From Gracilinema caldarium (lineage in GTDB: Bacteria > Spirochaetota > Spirochaetia > Treponematales > Breznakiellaceae): a stretch of DNA of 64,000 bases. The notes beneath the pieces are model-generated. The model saw nothing but the letters and a program-made list of their open reading frames with translations. It was not told where the DNA came from and ran no database searches. This document shows, in pieces, positions 45,595-54,735 of the stretch (positions are counted from its first letter, which is position 1; every line of letters starts with the position of its first letter). The position numbers and the translations under genes were made by a program. Location of the stretch: positions 79,674 through 143,673 of the forward strand of contig NZ_JAJUHW010000002.1 of the NCBI RefSeq assembly GCF_029265695.1, read 5' to 3'.

Positions 45595-46044
45595 ATGGAA
45601 CTGAATGCAACCCTGAATGCCCAGGAACAATCACTGCTTCGCATGCAGGTGGATAGTTTTAACAAAGCGATTGAGCAGGGCAAAAAGACAAGTCAGAATT
45701 TGGGAAAAGATGATTTTATAAAAATCCTTATTACCCAGCTCACCCATCAGGATCCAACGGCACCGATGGAAGACAAGGAATTTATAGCCCAAATGGCCCA
45801 GTTTTCGTCCCTGGAACAAATGACCAATATGGCGCAGGACTTTAACCGTCTTGCCAATATGCTGTCCGGCAGCGAAGCTACGAGCTCCCTGGGAAAGGCG
45901 GTAGAACTGACCGATGGTGATAAAGTGATAAATGGAGTAGTGCAGGCTGTTACCAGGGGTGCAGTCCCCCAGGTTTTGGTCAACGGCAACTACTATATCT
46001 GGGAACAGGTTACTAAAGTGTACACCAATGCGGATAAGGAGTAA
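45595..46044 (+). CDS. flgD: flagellar hook capping protein FlgD
   Basis: 149 aa, scaffold for hook assembly. The N-terminal block LGKDDFIKILITQLTHQDPTAPMEDKEFIAQMAQFSSLEQMTN is diagnostic. The protein is short and lacks most of the C-terminal Ig/Tudor-like part of enterobacterial FlgD, as is common in spirochaetes. AAGGAGG ribosome-binding site. Confidence 0.95.
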   Translation: MELNATLNAQEQSLLRMQVDSFNKAIEQGKKTSQNLGKDDFIKILITQLTHQDPTAPMEDKEFIAQMAQFSSLEQMTNMAQDFNRLANMLSGSEATSSLGKAVELTDGDKVINGVVQAVTRGAVPQVLVNGNYYIWEQVTKVYTNADKE

Positions 46045-46050
46045 TGGCTT

Positions 46051-47451
46051 ATGATGCGATCATTGTATTCCGGTGTAGCGGGTTTACAGAATCACCAGGT
46101 CCGTATGGATGTGGTGGGTAACAATATTTCTAATGTTAATACTACGGGCTTTAAAAAAGGAAGGGTCAATTTCCAAGACCTCTTGTATCAGCAGATGTCC
46201 GGTGCTGCTCGGCCCACCGAAGAGGTAGGCGGCGTGAATCCCAAAGAAGTCGGTCTTGGAATGATGATTGCTTCCATCGATACGATACATACCCAGGGAT
46301 CCTTGCAGACTACCGGTGTTGGTACCGATTTGGCCATCCAGGGACAGGGCTTTTTTGTACTTAAAAATGGAGAGAAGTCCTTTTACACCCGGGCTGGTGC
46401 TTTTAGTCTTGATCGGGACGGAACGCTGGTAAACCCTGCGAATGGAATGCGAGTCCAAGGTTGGATGGCCCGGGATGTGGGCGGAACAACTAGAATTGAT
46501 ACTGCCCGGGATGTGGAGGACCTCATTATTCCTGTTGGCTCCAAGGATCCCGCAAAGGCAACCAGTTCTGTAAATTTTGCTTGTAACTTGGATAAACGTA
46601 CGCCGGAAATTCCAGAGAATGCTGGACCCGGTGCAATTCTTGACGGAACATGGAGCACGGACTTTAAAATTTACGATAACTTTGGTCAGGAACACACATT
46701 ACGTGTAGATTTTACTCGAGTTCCCGGCCAAAATAACCAGTGGCAGGGACGGGTAACGGTCGATCCAGAAGGGCAGACACCAACCAATACAGCGGTTGGC
46801 TTGGCTCCGGGAACCACCGCAGCTGGTGGTCCAAATATCTTTACAATCACTTTTTCAAATCTTGGAACTCTGGCAGGTGTTACCGATGCCAACGGTAATC
46901 AGTCCCCAACAGAAGGGGATGTCAATGTCCGTGTAGCCTTTGATGTTCAAGGATCTACTCCGGGAGCCGATGGTAACCTGTTACGGCAGGAATTTAATAT
47001 AAACCTGGGGAGAATTGGCAGTGTAGTCAATACAGTAACCCAGTTTGCTGAAAAGAGTTCCACCAAGGCTTTCATGCAGGATGGTTATCCCATGGGATAT
47101 CTTGAAAATTTCAAGATTGATCAGAGTGGAATTATTACCGGCGTTTATTCAAATGGAACCAACCGGCTCATTGGACAAGTAGCAATGGCTAGTTTTACAA
47201 ATCCTGGAGGTCTTGAAAAGGCTGGCGAGAATACCTATGTGGTGTCCAATAACTCAGGTCTTGCTAACATAAGTCCCTCTGGCATCGCAGGTAAAGGAAA
47301 ATTGATTGCGGGAGCATTGGAAATGTCTAATGTGGATCTGGCAGAGCAGTTCACCGATATGATCGTAACTCAGCGTGGATTCCAAGCTAACTCCAAGACA
47401 ATACAGACATCGGACCAGATGCTCCAGGAACTCTTAACCTTGAAACGATAA
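46051..47451 (+). CDS. flgE: flagellar hook protein FlgE
   Basis: 466 aa, hook subunit. N-terminal [36 protein letters not shown] and C-terminal [26 protein letters not shown] form the D0 coiled region. Residues Lys165 (IIPVGSK) and Cys178 (NFACN) occupy exactly the positions that form the self-catalysed lysinoalanine cross-link reported for T. denticola FlgE, so the hook is probably covalently cross-linked. Follows flgD by 6 nt. Confidence 0.97.
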   Translation: MMRSLYSGVAGLQNHQVRMDVVGNNISNVNTTGFKKGRVNFQDLLYQQMSGAARPTEEVGGVNPKEVGLGMMIASIDTIHTQGSLQTTGVGTDLAIQGQGFFVLKNGEKSFYTRAGAFSLDRDGTLVNPANGMRVQGWMARDVGGTTRIDTARDVEDLIIPVGSKDPAKATSSVNFACNLDKRTPEIPENAGPGAILDGTWSTDFKIYDNFGQEHTLRVDFTRVPGQNNQWQGRVTVDPEGQTPTNTAVGLAPGTTAAGGPNIFTITFSNLGTLAGVTDANGNQSPTEGDVNVRVAFDVQGSTPGADGNLLRQEFNINLGRIGSVVNTVTQFAEKSSTKAFMQDGYPMGYLENFKIDQSGIITGVYSNGTNRLIGQVAMASFTNPGGLEKAGENTYVVSNNSGLANISPSGIAGKGKLIAGALEMSNVDLAEQFTDMIVTQRGFQANSKTIQTSDQMLQELLTLKR

Positions 47452-47470
47452 TATGATACAGTAGGACCGC

Positions 47471-47668
47471 ATGATACAGGTAACGAGGCTTGACGGAACA
47501 GAATATTACATCAATCCCCATCAGATTGAGTCTATCGAGACACATCCTGATACTACCCTGGTCATGCTGTCCGGTAAAAAAGTTGTTGTGAAAGAAACTA
47601 CTGAACAGATTTTAAAGCGAATCATCGATTACAGAAAACTGATAGGCGGATTCAAGAACGAGGAGTAA
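47471..47668 (+). CDS. flbD: flagellar protein FlbD
   Basis: 65-aa small protein typical of the slot between flgE and motA in spirochaetes and Firmicutes (SwrD-like). The sequence MIQVTRLDGTEYYINPHQIESIETHPDTTLVMLSGKKVVVKE fits the family. The exact role is unclear; it supports stator power in Bacillus. Confidence 0.93.
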   Translation: MIQVTRLDGTEYYINPHQIESIETHPDTTLVMLSGKKVVVKETTEQILKRIIDYRKLIGGFKNEE

Positions 47669-47674
47669 CAGACC

Positions 47675-48457
47675 ATGGATTTAGCGACTATAATCGGGTT
47701 AGTCGGTGCTTTTACCATGCTGGTAATGTCTATCTTTACCTCGGGCGGTACAATTTTAACCTACATGGACTTACCCTCATTCTTGATGGTCGTTGTAGGC
47801 TCCTATTTTACCTTGTTTATCAACTTTAGTATGTCTGAAACCCTGGGTATTTTTAAGGTAATCGGACTAGCTTTCAAGATTCCCAATTTTGGTGAACAAG
47901 CAATCATAACAAAATTAATGGCCTTTTCTGAACGAGCACGACGAGAAGGTCTGCTTGCATTGGAAGAAGAACTGGAAGATCTAGACGATGAATTTATGAA
48001 GAAAGGTCTTCGGTTGGTTGTTGACGGTACAGATGCTGAAATAATTCGCACATTGATGGAAACAGAATTAAATCAGATGCAAGCAAGGCATGCGGTTAAA
48101 ATGAATCTTGTAGATTCCTGGTCTAAACTCGCGCCTGGTTTGGGAATGTTGGGTACCGTTACCGGTCTTATCGCTATGATGAAAAATCTTGAAGATAAAA
48201 GTGCTATTGGTCCAAATATGGCAGTTGCGCTCATTACAACTTTTTATGGCGCAATCATGGCTAATATTATTTTGATCCCCATACTTGGAAAATTAAAAGT
48301 TCAGGATGAATCAGAGACCCAGGTAAAAGAAATGATCATTGAAGGTGTTCTTTCTATTCAAGCTGGCGATAATCCCCGTATTTTGGCACTAAAACTGTTA
48401 TCCTTCCTCTCACCGAATGTACGCAAATCGGTAGAAGCCGAGATCCTTAAGGACTAG
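47675..48457 (+). CDS. motA: flagellar stator protein MotA
   Basis: 260-aa inner-membrane stator subunit with four helices. The cytoplasmic loop carries charged segments (FSERARREGLLALEEELEDLDDEFMKKGLR) expected to contact FliG. The second half has LAPGLGMLGTVTGLIAMMKNL and NMAVALITTFYGAIMANIILIPILGKL, with the conserved prolines. Six nt after flbD, and followed 3 nt later by motB. Confidence 0.96.
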   Translation: MDLATIIGLVGAFTMLVMSIFTSGGTILTYMDLPSFLMVVVGSYFTLFINFSMSETLGIFKVIGLAFKIPNFGEQAIITKLMAFSERARREGLLALEEELEDLDDEFMKKGLRLVVDGTDAEIIRTLMETELNQMQARHAVKMNLVDSWSKLAPGLGMLGTVTGLIAMMKNLEDKSAIGPNMAVALITTFYGAIMANIILIPILGKLKVQDESETQVKEMIIEGVLSIQAGDNPRILALKLLSFLSPNVRKSVEAEILKD

Positions 48458-48460
48458 GAT

Positions 48461-49195
48461 ATGGCAAAAAAGCAAAAGAAATCCGAGGGTGGGGGAGGAG
48501 CTCCGGAATGGATGGTTACCTATTCTGACATGGTTACCCTTCTGCTTACCTTTTTTGCAGCCCTCTTTAATGTATCCGAAGTAGATGAAGTTCAATTGCA
48601 GCAAATGATTTCTTCCCTCAACAATATTGGCATGGGGGCTATGGAAGGAGGAGCAACACTCACTGCTGGTCGAAATGCTGATTTAGGAAACACTATCATG
48701 TCTCTTCCTTCAATGGAAAAGGGAAAATCAATGTCTACGGCAAAGAAAAAGGCCACCAGTCTTTTTGCCCCCGAAGTAAAGTCCAATAAAGTAAGAATAA
48801 CAAGTGATGAACGGGGCCTCGTTATAAGCCTAGCCTCAGATGCCTTTTTTGCACCCGCCAGCGCTCAAATAAACATAGAAGAAACAAGGGATATACTGCT
48901 CCGTCTTGGAGCATTGTTAAACTCAGAGGAATTACAGGGCCGAAAATTCCGTATCGAAGGCCATACCGACGCCACTCCCGTGGATCCGAACGGCCCCTGG
49001 CCGTCAAATTGGGATCTTTCTACTGCCAGATCTATTAACGTACTGAGATATCTTACCGATATTGGAGTAGAGGAGAAGCGGTTCCAAGTGGCCGGATTCG
49101 CCGATACCATGCCGGTGGCTTCCAATGATACGCCAGAAGGCAGGGCATACAATAGGCGAGTCGATATTGTCGTTCTGGACGAAGGCCATTTATAA
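48461..49195 (+). CDS. motB: flagellar stator protein MotB
   Basis: 244 aa. A single N-terminal membrane helix (EWMVTYSDMVTLLLTFFAALFN) carries the proton-carrying Asp23. A C-terminal OmpA-like peptidoglycan-binding domain follows (FRIEGHTDATPVDP, NWDLSTARSINVLRYL, RRVDIVV). Binds the wall and anchors the MotA channel. Confidence 0.96.
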   Translation: MAKKQKKSEGGGGAPEWMVTYSDMVTLLLTFFAALFNVSEVDEVQLQQMISSLNNIGMGAMEGGATLTAGRNADLGNTIMSLPSMEKGKSMSTAKKKATSLFAPEVKSNKVRITSDERGLVISLASDAFFAPASAQINIEETRDILLRLGALLNSEELQGRKFRIEGHTDATPVDPNGPWPSNWDLSTARSINVLRYLTDIGVEEKRFQVAGFADTMPVASNDTPEGRAYNRRVDIVVLDEGHL

Positions 49196-49230
49196 CAGTT
49201 TGCCAAAGCAACCTGTTTATCCTTTCCTAT

Positions 49231-49259
49231 TTGCACTACCGCTTTTTTTCGTATATTAT
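49231..49259 (+). promoter_or_regulatory. putative internal promoter before fliL
   Basis: TTGCAC (49231-49236) and TATTAT (49254-49259) are 17 nt apart in the 90-nt gap after motB, the largest gap within this part of the operon. It is followed by GGAGG and the fliL ATG. It may boost the downstream switch and export genes. Confidence 0.45.
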
Positions 49260-49285
49260 TATCGAAAACATGGAGGTACTTCGCC

Positions 49286-49843
49286 ATGGCTGAAGACCAG
49301 GATGAGCTTAATCTTGATGATACCGAATCTACAATAGAGAGTGCCCCAAAGAAAGGTTCAGGTCTGGGCGGGATTCTCCCCACTATCCTTAAATTCGTCG
49401 CTATCGGTCTTGGTGCTCTTATTTTTATAGTCACTGTCTCGGTTATTACCTATCGCATTATGGCCGGATCTGGAAAGCCTCAAACTACGGTATCAGCCGA
49501 GGCAGATCCGTTCCAGCCCAAAAAACCAGTCTATTCCTGGTTTACTACAATCGGTGTTGTACGAACTCGTACCAACGATCCAACGCCCTATTCGGTGGTT
49601 GTCAATGTCATTATCGGTTATGAGCTGAATGACAAAAATGCCCAGACAGAATTGACCAACCGCTTATATGAGCTCAAGGACTTTGTCAGAAAATATTTCA
49701 GCAATAAATCCGCTAAGGATCTCAAGCCTGAGAATGAGCAGGCTTTAAAAAATGAAATTAAGCAGTTGCTTAATGATTTTATTTTACAAAATGCGAAGGC
49801 TAAGGAAATATTGTTTCAACAGCTCGATGTAGTTGAAATGTAA
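49286..49843 (+). CDS. fliL: flagellar basal body protein FliL
   Basis: 185 aa. One membrane helix (LKFVAIGLGALIFIVTVSVITYRIM) follows an acidic cytoplasmic start. The periplasmic stomatin-like domain ends with the family block LKNEIKQLLNDFILQNAKAKEILFQQLDVVEM. FliL supports the stator and, in Borrelia, flagellar orientation. GGAGG lies upstream of the ATG. Confidence 0.93.
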   Translation: MAEDQDELNLDDTESTIESAPKKGSGLGGILPTILKFVAIGLGALIFIVTVSVITYRIMAGSGKPQTTVSAEADPFQPKKPVYSWFTTIGVVRTRTNDPTPYSVVVNVIIGYELNDKNAQTELTNRLYELKDFVRKYFSNKSAKDLKPENEQALKNEIKQLLNDFILQNAKAKEILFQQLDVVEM

Positions 49844-49865
49844 TGAATAAAGGTGGAAGAACCGC

Positions 49866-50897
49866 ATGACCGAAGTACTGTCACAGGAAGAGATAGACCA
49901 GCTTCTGACCGCAATCAACGCCGGAGATGCAGAACCCGAGGCATTTAAGCCCGCGACAGATACTCGTAAGATAAAAATATATGACTTTAAACGGCCTGAC
50001 AAATTTTCTAAAGAGCAGATCCGTACCGTTTCGATTATGCACGAAACCTTTGCCCGGCTTACCACCACATCCTTGTCGGCCAATTTGCGGAGCATGGTAC
50101 ATGTCCATGTTGCTTCGGTAGACCAGCTTACCTATGAAGAATTTATCCGTTCAATTCCGACACCCACAACCTTGGCAATTATCAATATGGATCCCCTCAA
50201 AGGTAACGCAATTCTGGAAATAGACCCTGCGGTTACCTTTTCTATAATTGACCGCTTGTTCGGAGGTACCGGAGAAGGTACTAAGGTGCAGCATGAATTA
50301 ACCGACATTGAACAGTCGGTTATGGAAGGAATTATCGTCCGGATCCTCGGTAATATGCGCGAAGCCTGGGCAACGGTCATAGACCTCCGACCCCGGCTTG
50401 GCCAAATAGATACTAATCCGCAATTTGCCCAGATTGTACCCCCTACGGAAATGGTGGTTCTTGTTACTTTGGAAACAAAGGTAGGCGAAGTGGAAGGGAT
50501 GATGAATTTCTGTATTCCCTACCTCACCATTGAACCAATTATCGGTAAACTTTCTGCCCAGTACTGGTACTCTTCGGTTCGCCGCGGTACCACCACGGAA
50601 AACCTTAATATCTTAAAAGAAAAGCTCTCTTCGGTAGATGTTAATGTGGTTGCCGAGGTCGGCAAAATCCAGATACCTGTGCGGGATGTACTTTCTCTGC
50701 GGGTCGGGGATGTTATAAGGTTGTATAATGTTCGTGTAGGAGATCCGATGACGCTTAATGTGGGAAATAAAAAGAAATTTCTTTGCAGACCCGGTGTTAT
50801 CGGTAAAAAAATGGCTGTACAGATAGTAAAGAAGTTAGCTGAGCTTGAACAGGAAGAGTTCGAGGAACTTGCATCAGAAGGAGAAGAAAACATATGA
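49866..50897 (+). CDS. fliM: flagellar motor switch protein FliM
   Basis: 343-aa C-ring component. The N-terminal CheY-P binding peptide is VLSQEEIDQLLTAI. The CheC-like middle domain carries LFGGTGEGTKVQHELTDIEQSVME, and the C-terminal SpoA domain VRDVLSLRVGDVIRL. Its stop overlaps the fliY start (ATGA). Confidence 0.97.
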   Translation: MTEVLSQEEIDQLLTAINAGDAEPEAFKPATDTRKIKIYDFKRPDKFSKEQIRTVSIMHETFARLTTTSLSANLRSMVHVHVASVDQLTYEEFIRSIPTPTTLAIINMDPLKGNAILEIDPAVTFSIIDRLFGGTGEGTKVQHELTDIEQSVMEGIIVRILGNMREAWATVIDLRPRLGQIDTNPQFAQIVPPTEMVVLVTLETKVGEVEGMMNFCIPYLTIEPIIGKLSAQYWYSSVRRGTTTENLNILKEKLSSVDVNVVAEVGKIQIPVRDVLSLRVGDVIRLYNVRVGDPMTLNVGNKKKFLCRPGVIGKKMAVQIVKKLAELEQEEFEELASEGEENI

Positions 50898-52126
50898 GCG
50901 ATGGCGCCCTTTCCCAGGATGAAATAGATGCCCTCTTGGCAGGAGTTGATTCTTCTAGTCTCGGCATGCCTGCAGCGTCTTCAGGCGGCGGTATCAGCGA
51001 ACAAAGTAAGGCTCTGTTGCAGGATTATCTTGTTTCAACCGTTCAGACCCAATCTTCTAACCTTTCCATGATGATGGGTACCAATGTCATCATGCAGCTA
51101 ACCCAACTGGACGGTGTGAATCGTGAGTCCTTTCTGCAAAAAGTTCCCGATATGGTCGTTGCGGTAAAGGCTGATTTTACCGCTGGTTTCCCTGGTGAGC
51201 ATGTGTTTGTACTTTCAGAAGAGGGGGCTAAAAAAATTGCCAGTCTGATGAATAAAGAAGAAAACATCGAACTGGACGATATGGCTCTTTCTGTAATCAG
51301 CGAAATCATTTCCCAGCTTACGGGGACTCAGATTACGACCCTGTCTGAAAAGACGGGGAATAAATCTATTGCTTCCATTTCTCCGGAGGCATCCTTTGTG
51401 CCAAAAGCTGTCGTCGCTCTTCCCAATGGGGATTTTGTCCGCGTGACCTACCAATTAAGTCTCGGCGATGGCTCTACACTTCCTCTGTGGGAAATATACG
51501 GCCCCTCGGTTGTTCAGGATATTACCGCTGCCTTGAGCGGCGGTTCTGCAGGCAAAGGAGCGAACATGCAGTCCATGGCTGGCATGGGAAATATGCCGAT
51601 GGGCGGTGCATCCATGGGCGGTTTTGGTGGTACTCCAGCCATGGGCGGAATGGGTATGCCAGCCATGCAGGCTCAGGCTCCCATGGGCGGTATGGGAATG
51701 GGTGGCGCTCCTATGGGCGGTATGCCGATGGGTGGAATGGGCGCTTTCCCTGGCATGGGTCAAAATCCTGCAGCGGGCTTCGGTTCTTATGGTATGGCCG
51801 GAGGATCAACCAATGTCCAGCCAGTACAATTCCCCAGCCTTGTTCCTCAGGCATCATCGGCAGAACAGGGAAATATCGGTCTCATCATGGATGTTTACAT
51901 GGAGATGACCGTTGAATTGGGGCGGACCAAAAAACTAATTAAAGAAATATTAGGCATGGGCGAAGGGACCATTATCGAGTTGGATAAACTTGCCGGTGAG
52001 CCCGTAGATATTCTGGTGAACCATAAACTTATCGCCAAGGGCGAAGTAGTTGTTATTGATGAAAATTTTGGTGTCCGTGTAACTGAAATCGTTTCACCTA
52101 TGGAAAGAATGTCCGATATGGGGTAA
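50894..52126 (+). CDS. fliY: flagellar motor switch protein FliY/FliN with Met-Gly-rich linker
   Basis: 410 aa. An N-terminal peptide similar to that of FliM (ALSQDEIDALLAGVD) is followed by a CheC/FliY-type domain (residues about 35-200, EENIELDDMALSVISEIISQLTGTQ). Next comes an unusual low-complexity segment of MGG/GMG units (about residues 225-305), then a C-terminal SpoA/FliN domain (LIMDVYMEMTVELGRTKKLIKEILGMGEGTIIELDKLAGEPVDILVNHKLIAKGEVVVIDENFGVRV). C-ring base; may also act as a CheY-P phosphatase as FliY does elsewhere. Confidence 0.95.
   Translation: MSDGALSQDEIDALLAGVDSSSLGMPAASSGGGISEQSKALLQDYLVSTVQTQSSNLSMMMGTNVIMQLTQLDGVNRESFLQKVPDMVVAVKADFTAGFPGEHVFVLSEEGAKKIASLMNKEENIELDDMALSVISEIISQLTGTQITTLSEKTGNKSIASISPEASFVPKAVVALPNGDFVRVTYQLSLGDGSTLPLWEIYGPSVVQDITAALSGGSAGKGANMQSMAGMGNMPMGGASMGGFGGTPAMGGMGMPAMQAQAPMGGMGMGGAPMGGMPMGGMGAFPGMGQNPAAGFGSYGMAGGSTNVQPVQFPSLVPQASSAEQGNIGLIMDVYMEMTVELGRTKKLIKEILGMGEGTIIELDKLAGEPVDILVNHKLIAKGEVVVIDENFGVRVTEIVSPMERMSDMG
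51566..51804 (+). repeat. Met/Gly-rich low-complexity repeat inside fliY
   Basis: Degenerate repeats based on ATGGGCGGTATGGGA encode GNMPMGG, SMGGFGG, APMGGMGMGG and PMGGMPMGGMG units, about 80 residues in all. The DNA repeats suggest expansion by slippage. It links the CheC-like and SpoA domains. Confidence 0.85.
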
Positions 52127-52169
52127 AATAGACGCGATAAGGGGACCAATTGTCTCTGGGAGGGGAAAA

Positions 52170-52808
52170 CTGAAAAATCTTCGCGTCTTCGCCCTGGCCA
52201 TATTATTGGCAGTATCGGGGCGTGTACTGGTATATAGTCAGACAACAGCTCAGGATAAAACAGCCCAACCGGCAACAGCGAACGCAAATGGTGTCCCTGC
52301 CACTGCGATACCCAATGACGAAGGGAGCCTGCAGATAGGCGAAGCTGCAGGAACCGGCGGACAACAGACTCAAGGAACCATCAATTTTTGGACCCTATTT
52401 CGCCTCATTCTTGTCCTTGGTCTTTCTGTGGCTGCCATTTATGGTATTGTCTACGGATTAAAAAAAATAGCCCGGCCCGCTGAAGCCAGGGATCCATACT
52501 TACGGGTTCTTGGTACAACCCATCTCGGTTCTAATCGATTTGTTCATATCGTTGCGGTGGGCACAAAGGCATGGCTTATAGGCTCCTCTGACGGGTCGGT
52601 ACAACCGATTGCAGAAATTACCGACAAGGAACTATTGGATGCAATGTTTCTGGATGAATCTAAAAAAATGTCGGAATCCGGAAAGAGTGGAAAGGATTTT
52701 GCATCGATCCTGCGCCGCTTTATACCAAATCAAAAGATACCTGAGACAACAATCGATCTCAATGCGGAACGGCTAAGAAAACAGCGCGAACGGCTGCGGG
52801 GGTTGTAG
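52170..52808 (+). CDS. fliO: flagellar biosynthesis protein FliO (FliZ), probable CTG start
   Basis: Export-apparatus membrane protein, about 212 aa. The ORF track begins at TTG 52206, which cuts a signal peptide in half. In frame upstream, CTG 52170 is preceded by GGGAGGGG at 4 nt and gives KNLRVFALAILLAVSGRVLVYSQ, a complete signal sequence; no ATG, GTG or TTG with a ribosome-binding site exists in that stretch. A second membrane helix (LFRLILVLGLSVAAIYGIVYGLKKI) precedes the FliO domain (YLRVLGTTHLGSNRFVHIVAVGTKAWLIGSSDG). One nt before fliP. Confidence 0.85.
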   Translation: MKNLRVFALAILLAVSGRVLVYSQTTAQDKTAQPATANANGVPATAIPNDEGSLQIGEAAGTGGQQTQGTINFWTLFRLILVLGLSVAAIYGIVYGLKKIARPAEARDPYLRVLGTTHLGSNRFVHIVAVGTKAWLIGSSDGSVQPIAEITDKELLDAMFLDESKKMSESGKSGKDFASILRRFIPNQKIPETTIDLNAERLRKQRERLRGL

Positions 52809-52809
52809 A

Positions 52810-53664
52810 ATGGGCAATCTACAACGAAACTTTTTGATTGTTTTTATTTGGCTTTTTCTTTTTACTGCAGGAACCGGGTTCGCTCAAGAATCTCAGGGTA
52901 CCCAAAATACGACACAAAACCAGAACTTTCCGACCCGCTCAACCCAGGGAACGGTACGTGTCCCGAATCCTCAGGCTCCTCCGGTTGTCCCTTTTATAGA
53001 TCTCACGGTACGAAATCCCAGCACAGGTAAGGAAGTTGCCTTTTCAATTCAGATGCTCCTGCTCCTTACTATTCTGTCACTGGCGCCAAGCCTGCTTATT
53101 CTCATGACCAGTTTCTTGCGGATTTCTATCGTTTTGGATTTTATAAAACGGGCACTGTCGCTCCAACAATCTCCGCCGAACCAGGTAATACTCGGTATAT
53201 CTTTATTTTTAACCCTGTTTATTATGTGGCCAACCTTCCAGGAGATTTATGATAATTCTTTTAAGCCCCTGTCCGACGGAAAAATTGGCTTAGAACAGGC
53301 CTATACACAGGCTGAAAAGCCCTTAAGGCTTTTTATGTACAAACAGATGCAGGGCAATCCAAACAATATTAGGCTTTTTATGGCCATGCGGGGATTGCCG
53401 AAACCAAATACTCTGGCCGATGTCCCTACCTATGTTCTCATTCCAGCCTTTATACTCAATGAACTCACCGTGGCGTTTAAAATAGGCATACTGCTTTTTA
53501 TTCCCTTTATTATTATCGATATGGTCGTGGCCAGCGTACTTATGTCCATGGGTATGATCATGCTTCCGCCGGTCATGATATCCATGCCCTTTAAGCTTAT
53601 TTTGTTCGTGCTGGTGGATGGATGGGGTCTTTTAACCGAACAGCTCGTGCGTTCCTTTTTTTAG
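52810..53664 (+). CDS. fliP: flagellar export protein FliP
   Basis: 284 aa with a signal peptide (FLIVFIWLFLFTAGTGFAQ) and the export-gate core. PSLLILMTSFLRISIVLDFIKRAL and PPNQVILGISLFLTLFIMWPTF are diagnostic, with LIPAFILNELTVAFKIGILLFIPFIIIDMVVASVLMSMGMIMLPP near the end. Forms the FliPQR pore. Confidence 0.97.
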   Translation: MGNLQRNFLIVFIWLFLFTAGTGFAQESQGTQNTTQNQNFPTRSTQGTVRVPNPQAPPVVPFIDLTVRNPSTGKEVAFSIQMLLLLTILSLAPSLLILMTSFLRISIVLDFIKRALSLQQSPPNQVILGISLFLTLFIMWPTFQEIYDNSFKPLSDGKIGLEQAYTQAEKPLRLFMYKQMQGNPNNIRLFMAMRGLPKPNTLADVPTYVLIPAFILNELTVAFKIGILLFIPFIIIDMVVASVLMSMGMIMLPPVMISMPFKLILFVLVDGWGLLTEQLVRSFF

Positions 53665-53673
53665 GGGTAAGTC

Positions 53674-53943
53674 ATGGGAATTGGTGAAATTGTAACGTTA
53701 ATGCGGGGAGGAATATTTCAAGTTATTATTCTATCTGCTCCCATTTTACTGACCGCTCTGGTTGTGGGCCTTATTATTTCCATACTGCAGGCGACGACTT
53801 CGATCCAGGAACAGACCCTGACCTTTGTACCTAAAATAATTGCCATATTATTGATATTGGCCTTGTTGGGTGGATTCATGTTTTCATCCTTGGGTGATTA
53901 TACCGTACAACTCTTTAAGATGATTCCGTCCATGGCGAGGTAA
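53674..53943 (+). CDS. fliQ: flagellar export protein FliQ
   Basis: 89 aa with two membrane helices (VIILSAPILLTALVVGLIISILQATTS and IIAILLILALLGGFMFSSLGDYT). Normal length and position between fliP and fliR. TTSIQEQTLTFVPK is the family signature. Confidence 0.97.
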   Translation: MGIGEIVTLMRGGIFQVIILSAPILLTALVVGLIISILQATTSIQEQTLTFVPKIIAILLILALLGGFMFSSLGDYTVQLFKMIPSMAR

Positions 53944-53946
53944 GGC

Positions 53947-54735
53947 ATGTTGGAACAGATCCTGGCGAATGCACCGCTTTATTTACTCATCGCTGTCAGG
54001 GCCCTTGCTATGATAGAGATTGCTCCCCTCATTTCTTCCGATGCCATACCCCAGGTCGCTAAAGTTGCTCTGGCGGGCTTTGCTGCCTTTGCAGTTTTCC
54101 CTCAGGCGGCGACTATCAGCTTACCTGCGGAAGTATTTAATCTGGGGTATCTTGTTCTTGTCATTGGAGAAGCCTTTATAGGTATCATTATCGGTTTTTA
54201 TCTCACTATCATCTATTCTGCTTTTTCCTCCGCTGGACAATTTTTCTCCCTTCAGATGGGTTTTGGTGCATCGGAAACCTATGACCCCCTAGCGCAAATT
54301 GAAAACCCCCTTATGGGTCAGTATTTAAACCTAATAGGTATGCTGGTGTTTCTTTCAGTGGATGGATTCCAACAGCTTTTTCTGGGCGGTTTTCAGCGCT
54401 CTGTCCAGGCCTTTAATGTGTTAAGCCTGGTGAATGCCCGGAACGGAATTTTGCTTACATTGCTGAAAGGTCTGAGCCAGCTTTTTATCGATGCCCTTGT
54501 CATGTCCATGCCAATTCTGGGAACCCTGTTCCTTGTGTCCCTTGCCATGGGGCTTCTTTCCAAAGCGGCCCCCCAAATGAACCTGCTGACCGAAGGTTTT
54601 CCCATTTCCATTACCGTGGCATTTTTCCTCATTATGGCTACCATGCCTTTTTTGGTAGAAGCCTTTGCTTATGTCATTAATAACGGTTTCAACCTTCTTG
54701 AACAGCTTATCATCTCAATAGGAAAACCCCTATGA
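53947..54735 (+). CDS. fliR: flagellar export protein FliR
   Basis: 262-aa export-gate membrane protein with about six helices. AGQFFSLQMGFGASETYDPLAQIENPLMGQYLNLIGMLVFL is the typical central block. Overlaps flhB by 4 nt (ATGA). Confidence 0.96.
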   Translation: MLEQILANAPLYLLIAVRALAMIEIAPLISSDAIPQVAKVALAGFAAFAVFPQAATISLPAEVFNLGYLVLVIGEAFIGIIIGFYLTIIYSAFSSAGQFFSLQMGFGASETYDPLAQIENPLMGQYLNLIGMLVFLSVDGFQQLFLGGFQRSVQAFNVLSLVNARNGILLTLLKGLSQLFIDALVMSMPILGTLFLVSLAMGLLSKAAPQMNLLTEGFPISITVAFFLIMATMPFLVEAFAYVINNGFNLLEQLIISIGKPL

